Shown here: positions 23,362 through 26,934 of the stretch, one piece after another
How positions within the stretch are numbered: position 1 is the first letter of the stretch
Layout: each line of letters opens with the position of its first letter
Assembly (NCBI GenBank): GCA_964444885.1
Contig: CAYUIZ010000031.1
Location: 1 to 26,934, forward strand
Length of the DNA stretch: 26,934 nt
Direction of reading: 5' to 3'
Origin: CAYRGQ01 sp964444885
GTDB lineage: Bacteria > Bacteroidota > Bacteroidia > Sphingobacteriales > Sphingobacteriaceae
Notes under the pieces: model-generated
Database searches by the model: none
The model's input: only the letters and a program-made list of their open reading frames with translations
Told to the model about the DNA's origin: nothing
Program-made: the position numbers and the translations under genes

Positions 23362-24060
23362 TTAAATACCTGCTACTGATTTAGTTTCTACTGGAATACC
23401 CAGACTCATCGTAGAAGAGACGTATATGCTCTTAAAATAAGTCCCTTTGGCCGCCGAGGGCTTCAACTTAGAGATCGTCTGGAGTACTTCCAGCGCGTTC
23501 TCATAAATTTTCTCCGCGGGGAACGACGCTTTGCCAATGGAGGTATGGATAATGCCGGTTTTGTCTACTTTGAAATCGATCTTACCGCCCTTTACCTCAG
23601 TCACCGCCTTGCCTACGTCTGTAGTAACGGTACCTGTTTTCGGGTTAGGCATGAGGTTGCGCGGACCGAGGATACGGCCGAGCTTACCTACTTTTGCCAT
23701 CACACTAGGCATGGTAATGATGATATCAATGTCCGTCCATCCACCCTCAATCTTGCTGATGTAGTCATCCAGCCCTACGTGGTCAGCTCCTGCCGCTTTC
23801 GCTTCCTCTTCCTTGTCTGGGGTGCAGAGCACCAGCACGCGTACGGTTTTACCCGTGCCGTGCGGCAAGGTAGCGATGCCGCGAACCATTTGGTTCGCTT
23901 TGCGGGGATCGACACCCAGGCGTACGTCCAAATCAACGGACGCATCAAACTTTGTTAAAGAAATATCCTTTACCAATGCAGACGCCTCTTGTAGGGTATA
24001 CGACTTACCAGCTTCGATTTTGGATAGTGCCGCTTTTTGATTTTTTGTTAATCTAGCCAC
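23362..24060 (-). CDS. rplA: 50S ribosomal protein L1
   Basis: 232 residues, the usual length. L1 forms the mobile L1 stalk that helps release deacylated tRNA from the E site. Seen motifs are DASVDLDVRLGVDPRKANQM, LPHGTGKTVRVLVL and the signature GRILGPRNLMPNPKTGTVT. It follows rplK by 24 bases and runs into rplJ after two. In E. coli L1 represses the rplK-rplA message by binding its leader; whether that holds here cannot be read with confidence. Confidence 0.98.
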   Translation of the reverse strand: MARLTKNQKAALSKIEAGKSYTLQEASALVKDISLTKFDASVDLDVRLGVDPRKANQMVRGIATLPHGTGKTVRVLVLCTPDKEEEAKAAGADHVGLDDYISKIEGGWTDIDIIITMPSVMAKVGKLGRILGPRNLMPNPKTGTVTTDVGKAVTEVKGGKIDFKVDKTGIIHTSIGKASFPAEKIYENALEVLQTISKLKPSAAKGTYFKSIYVSSTMSLGIPVETKSVAGI

Positions 24061-24084
24061 TTTTCTTACACTGATTTCGTTAAA

Positions 24085-24528
24085 TTAATTGTTCCAGGGC
24101 GCGTCGCCACTTACCGTAATGCCCATGCTGCGGGCCGTGCCGGCCACCATTCGCATAGCGGCTTCGATGGTAAATGCGTTCAAGTCTGTCATCTTATCCT
24201 TGGCGATGGTTTCTACTTGGTCCCAAGAGACCGAACCTACCTTCCGGCGGTTGGGCTCGCCAGATCCCCCCTTCACGCCAGAAAGCTCGACCAATTGGAT
24301 AGCCACCGGCGGGGTTTTGATGATGAAGTCGAAAGACTTGTCGCTGTACACGGTAATAACGACAGGCAATACTTTACCTGGCTTATCTTGCGTACGTGCG
24401 TTGAACTGCTTGCAAAACTCCATGATGTTCACCCCTTTAGCACCCAATGCTGGGCCTACCGGAGGTGATGGATTTGCAGCGCCGCCCTTTACTTGTAATT
24501 TTACTAACGCACTGACTTCTTTTGCCAT
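24085..24528 (-). CDS. rplK: 50S ribosomal protein L11
   Basis: 147 residues. L11 lies at the GTPase centre and is needed for the RelA-type stringent response. The N-terminal domain has the proline-rich PSPPVGPALGAKGVNIMEFC, and the C-terminal rRNA-binding domain includes AMRMVAGTARSMGITV. It is the first gene of the rplKAJL-rpoBC block, with a 179-base gap to nusG that contains a candidate promoter. Confidence 0.98.
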   Translation of the reverse strand: MAKEVSALVKLQVKGGAANPSPPVGPALGAKGVNIMEFCKQFNARTQDKPGKVLPVVITVYSDKSFDFIIKTPPVAIQLVELSGVKGGSGEPNRRKVGSVSWDQVETIAKDKMTDLNAFTIEAAMRMVAGTARSMGITVSGDAPWNN

Positions 24529-24644
24529 TCTCGTTCTTGATTTAAATAATTAAATGTTTGTTAGTAAGTTGGAAGCATTATAACGTAACATTTAGATTTT
24601 GAGGCGGTTTGCCTTATACTGCAAAAGCACCCCAAAATGGAGTG

Positions 24645-24652
24645 CAAAGGTA
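24645..24652 (-). promoter_or_regulatory. Candidate -7 box for rplKAJL-rpoBC
   Basis: On the minus strand TACCTTTG is a full match to TAnnTTTG. No clear TTG is seen at the -33 distance. A start near 24638 would give a leader of about 110 bases before rplK. Its position in the only long gap of the upper operon supports a second promoter after nusG. Confidence 0.5.
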
Positions 24653-24707
24653 TGGAAAATTATCTGTATCCCGAAATAAGGGGATGAAAAAGTTTTTCCT
24701 GGGGCAT

Positions 24708-25253
24708 TTATTCCTTTTCTACTTGCATGTAATTTAATTCGAGGGGCGTCTTTCGTCCGAAAACTTTGACCATCACTTTGAGCTTTTTCTTCTCTTCGTT
24801 GATTTCCTCGATCTCGCCGGTGAATCCGTTGAACGGACCATCGTTTACTTTTACCAGCTCGCCCACGTAGTACGGTACGTTGATGGCTTCGCCTTGTTCG
24901 GACATTTCGTCCACCTTGCCTAAAATGCGGTTGATCTCAGCGGGGCGAAGCGGAATTGGGATGCCGTCCTTGCCGCCCAGGAAACCGATTACGCTATTTA
25001 CATTTTTGATGACGTGCTCAAGCTCGCCGTCTAGCGCTGCTTCCAGCAGCACGTATCCGGGGTAGAAGTTACGCTCCTTGGCTACTTTCTTGCCATCGCG
25101 CATCTGATAGTACTTCTCCATCGGGATCAACACTTGAGGGACAAGGTGATTGATGCCCATCCGGTTAACTTCGGCCTCTATGTATTGCTTTACTTTCTTT
25201 TCCTTACCACTGACGGCACGTACCACATACCATTTTAATCCTTGCTCTGCCAT
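24708..25253 (-). CDS. nusG: Transcription termination/antitermination protein NusG
   Basis: 181 residues. NusG binds RNA polymerase across the cleft through its N-terminal NGN domain (residues about 5-115: KWYVVRAVSGKEKKV, RNFYPGYVLLEAAL). Its C-terminal KOW domain (about 128-181: GELVKVNDGPFNGFTGEIEE) contacts Rho or ribosomal protein S10. The glycine-containing GFLGG segment before the linker is present. It follows secE by 27 bases. Confidence 0.98.
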   Translation of the reverse strand: MAEQGLKWYVVRAVSGKEKKVKQYIEAEVNRMGINHLVPQVLIPMEKYYQMRDGKKVAKERNFYPGYVLLEAALDGELEHVIKNVNSVIGFLGGKDGIPIPLRPAEINRILGKVDEMSEQGEAINVPYYVGELVKVNDGPFNGFTGEIEEINEEKKKLKVMVKVFGRKTPLELNYMQVEKE

Positions 25254-25280
25254 GTTAATCTCCGCTACTACTGAAATGTT

Positions 25281-25475
25281 TTAAGAACCGATCTGATAGT
25301 AAAGCTCCAGCAAGTTACTTGAGGCTTTATCCATGGCGAAGATCACCAAGGCGATTATTACCGAGGCAATCAGTACCACTACCGCGGAGTTTTGCAATTG
25401 GCCCCAAGTAGGCCAGGTTACTTTCTGCGTCATCTCCACGTAGGAGTCCTTTACAAATTCAAGTACTTTTGCCAT
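25281..25475 (-). CDS. secE: Preprotein translocase subunit SecE
   Basis: 64 residues, the short single-span form. An amphipathic helix (VKDSYVEMTQKVTWPTWGQLQ) with the conserved KVTWPT motif lies along the membrane. It is followed by one membrane segment at about residues 29-50 (VVVLIASVIIALVIFAMD). SecE clamps SecY in the general export channel. It sits between tRNA-Trp and nusG, its usual place. Confidence 0.97.
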   Translation of the reverse strand: MAKVLEFVKDSYVEMTQKVTWPTWGQLQNSAVVVLIASVIIALVIFAMDKASSNLLELYYQIGS

Positions 25476-25492
25476 GCTGCTATTCGTATTTG

Positions 25493-25563
25493 CACGGGCA
25501 CCAGGATTCGAACCCGGATCAAAGGTTTTGGAGACCTCTATTCTACCGTTGAACTATGCCCGT
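25493..25563 (-). tRNA. tRNA-Trp (anticodon CCA)
   Basis: On the minus strand the acceptor strands ACGGGCA and TGCCCGT pair perfectly, with G as discriminator. The anticodon loop CTCCAAA carries CCA on a GAGGT/ACCTT stem, and the T arm has GGTTCGAATCC. The total is 71 bases. The 3' CCA end is not encoded (GCAAAT follows). It lies between tuf and secE and is probably processed from their common transcript. Confidence 0.97.
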
Positions 25564-25576
25564 AGAATTAGAAAGA

Positions 25577-25605
25577 ATTAGCTAACCGTAGACCAGTTAG
25601 CTAAT
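25577..25605 (-). other. Hairpin between tuf and tRNA-Trp
   Basis: ATTAGCTAAC (25577-25586) and GTTAGCTAAT (25596-25605) form a perfect 10-base-pair stem with a 9-base loop, 31 bases past the tuf stop. On the minus strand it is followed by a loosely T-rich stretch (CTTTCTAATTC). It may be a leaky terminator that lowers secE-nusG relative to tuf, or a processing site near the tRNA 5' end. Confidence 0.5.
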
Positions 25606-25635
25606 CCTATCTTTATTTGATAACTAGCCTTAAAA

Positions 25636-26823
25636 TTAGGCTGTGATTTCAGTCACCTGTCCAGCGCCTACGGTACGGCCACCTTCGCGGATAGCGAAAC
25701 GCAGACCTTTTTCCATAGCGATAGCGTTGATCAACTTCACGGTGATCGTGACGTTGTCACCAGGCATGACCATTTCTACACCGTCAGGAAGCGAAATCTC
25801 GCCTGTAACGTCCGTGGTGCGGAAGTAGAACTGAGGACGGTATTTGTTGAAGAATGGCGTGTGGCGGCCACCTTCTGCTTTTGACAACACGTAAACTTCA
25901 GCTTTGAAGTCGGTGTGTGGTGTTACGGAACCTGGCTTGCAGATAACCATACCACGACGGATATCGGTTTTCTCAATACCACGCAGCAACAGACCTACGT
26001 TGTCACCAGCCTCACCGTAGTCCAGAATCTTGCGGAACATCTCCACACCTGTAACGGTCGACTTCAAGTTCTCAGCGCCCATACCCAAGATGTCTACTTG
26101 ATCACCTGAGTTGATAACACCACGCTCGATACGTCCGGTAGCAACCGTACCACGGCCAGTGATCGAGAATACGTCTTCGACAGGCATCAAGAAAGGAAGC
26201 TCAGTCAGACGTGGAGGAATGGGGATGTGGTTGTCTACCGCGTCCATCAATTCCATGATTTTGTCTACCCACTGCTCTTCGCCGTTCAAGCCGCCTAACG
26301 CAGAACCGCGGATAACTGGGATATCGTCACCTGGGTACTCGTAGAAAGAAAGCAATTCGCGGATTTCCATTTCAACCAAGTCCAACAACTCTGGGTCGTC
26401 AACCAAGTCTACTTTGTTCATAAACACAACCAATGCAGGAACGCCTACCTGACGGGCCAACAGGATGTGCTCACGAGTCTGCGGCATTGGGCCGTCAGTA
26501 GCCGCAACCACGATAATGGCGCCGTCCATCTGGGCAGCACCCGTTACCATGTTCTTCACATAGTCAGCGTGGCCTGGACAGTCAACGTGCGCATAGTGGC
26601 GGGTTTCCGTCTGGTATTCTACGTGCGAAGTATTGATGGTGATACCGCGCTCTTTTTCTTCTGGAGCAGAGTCAATCGAATCAAAAGAACGGGCTTGGGA
26701 AAATCCTTTATCAGCCAATACTTTTGTAATTGCTGCTGTAGTCGTGGTCTTGCCGTGGTCAACGTGACCGATCGTACCAATGTTTAAGTGGGGTTTACTC
26801 CGGTCAAATTTCTCTTTTGCCAT
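25636..26823 (-). CDS. tuf: Elongation factor Tu
   Basis: 395 residues. EF-Tu delivers aminoacyl-tRNA to the ribosome in a GTP-dependent way. The GTPase motifs are intact: GHVDHGKT at 19-26, DCPGH at 81-85 and NKVD at 136-139. Domains 2 and 3 follow (VFSITGRGTVATGRIERG; GLRFAIREGGRTVGAGQVTEI). It stands between tRNA-Thr and tRNA-Trp, the normal order for this phylum. Whether the genome has a second tuf cannot be seen here. Confidence 0.99.
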   Translation of the reverse strand: MAKEKFDRSKPHLNIGTIGHVDHGKTTTTAAITKVLADKGFSQARSFDSIDSAPEEKERGITINTSHVEYQTETRHYAHVDCPGHADYVKNMVTGAAQMDGAIIVVAATDGPMPQTREHILLARQVGVPALVVFMNKVDLVDDPELLDLVEMEIRELLSFYEYPGDDIPVIRGSALGGLNGEEQWVDKIMELMDAVDNHIPIPPRLTELPFLMPVEDVFSITGRGTVATGRIERGVINSGDQVDILGMGAENLKSTVTGVEMFRKILDYGEAGDNVGLLLRGIEKTDIRRGMVICKPGSVTPHTDFKAEVYVLSKAEGGRHTPFFNKYRPQFYFRTTDVTGEISLPDGVEMVMPGDNVTITVKLINAIAMEKGLRFAIREGGRTVGAGQVTEITA

Positions 26824-26889
26824 GTTTTATGCGAATTAGTAATTTAAAATTTTAGTTTTTATATACATCCTATTATATATACGCTTACG

Positions 26890-26934
26890 AGCCAATGATG
26901 GGATTTGAACCCATGACCTCTTCCTTACCAAGGA
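26890..26934 (-). tRNA. tRNA-Thr (anticodon GGT), 5' part cut by the window edge
   Basis: On the minus strand the visible part reads TCC-TTGGTAA-GGAAG for the 3' side of the anticodon arm, so the anticodon is GGT. A T arm ATGGG-TTCAAAT-CCCAT and the acceptor strand CATTGGC with discriminator T follow. No CCA is encoded. The D arm and acceptor 5' strand lie beyond 26934. It heads the tuf gene by about 66 AT-rich bases. Confidence 0.9.

Noticed and set aside
1..26934. Defence island, prophage, integrative element or secondary metabolite cluster
   Set aside because: No integrase, transposase, nuclease-helicase, toxin-antitoxin or synthase gene is visible; nearly all genes are core housekeeping genes.

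Overview
The window is chromosomal and comes from a member of Bacteroidota, most likely Sphingobacteriales (Pedobacter/Parapedobacter-like). The evidence is the long (670-residue) form of IspG, a small protein ending in a type IX secretion sorting domain, promoter -7 boxes matching TAnnTTTG in front of many genes, mostly absent Shine-Dalgarno sequences, and the sequence of RpoB/RpoC. Coding density is high and almost everything is housekeeping.

Left part (1-13865): mostly short units in alternating orientation. A gene-free 368-base start holds a palindromic repeat and an 11-G tract. It is followed by ispG (isoprenoid precursors), a decayed C-terminal scrap of a DinB-like DUF1569 gene, a mini T9SS-sorted protein, an ACP-phosphodiesterase-like protein, tyrS, a DUF4397 lipoprotein, the pair ftsK-lolA (chromosome translocase and periplasmic lipoprotein carrier), an MltD-like lytic transglycosylase, a pseudouridine synthase with a repetitive disordered N-terminus, a MazG-like pyrophosphohydrolase and a radical SAM protein of the YhcC/TIGR01212 type. 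Two convergent pairs (tyrS/DUF4397 and lolA/transglycosylase) share strong, apparently two-way terminators.

Right part (13956-26934): the classical transcription/translation block on the minus strand. Read in the direction of transcription it is tRNA-Thr(GGU, cut by the window end), tuf, tRNA-Trp(CCA), secE, nusG, then rplK, rplA, rplJ, rplL, rpoB, rpoC and a terminator. A TAnnTTTG box between nusG and rplK suggests a second promoter for the ribosomal protein/RNA polymerase genes. The spacers rplL-rpoB and rpoB-rpoC hold strong hairpins, and rpoB appears to start with TTG.

I found no defence system, prophage, CRISPR array, integrase, insertion sequence or biosynthetic cluster, and no convincing undescribed multi-gene system. 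The items most worth a second look are small: the perfect 30-base palindrome and structured leader before rpoB, the 120-base tandem repeat inside the pseudouridine synthase gene, the near-leaderless promoters of ispG and the radical SAM gene, the mini T9SS protein, and the palindromic element at the left edge.
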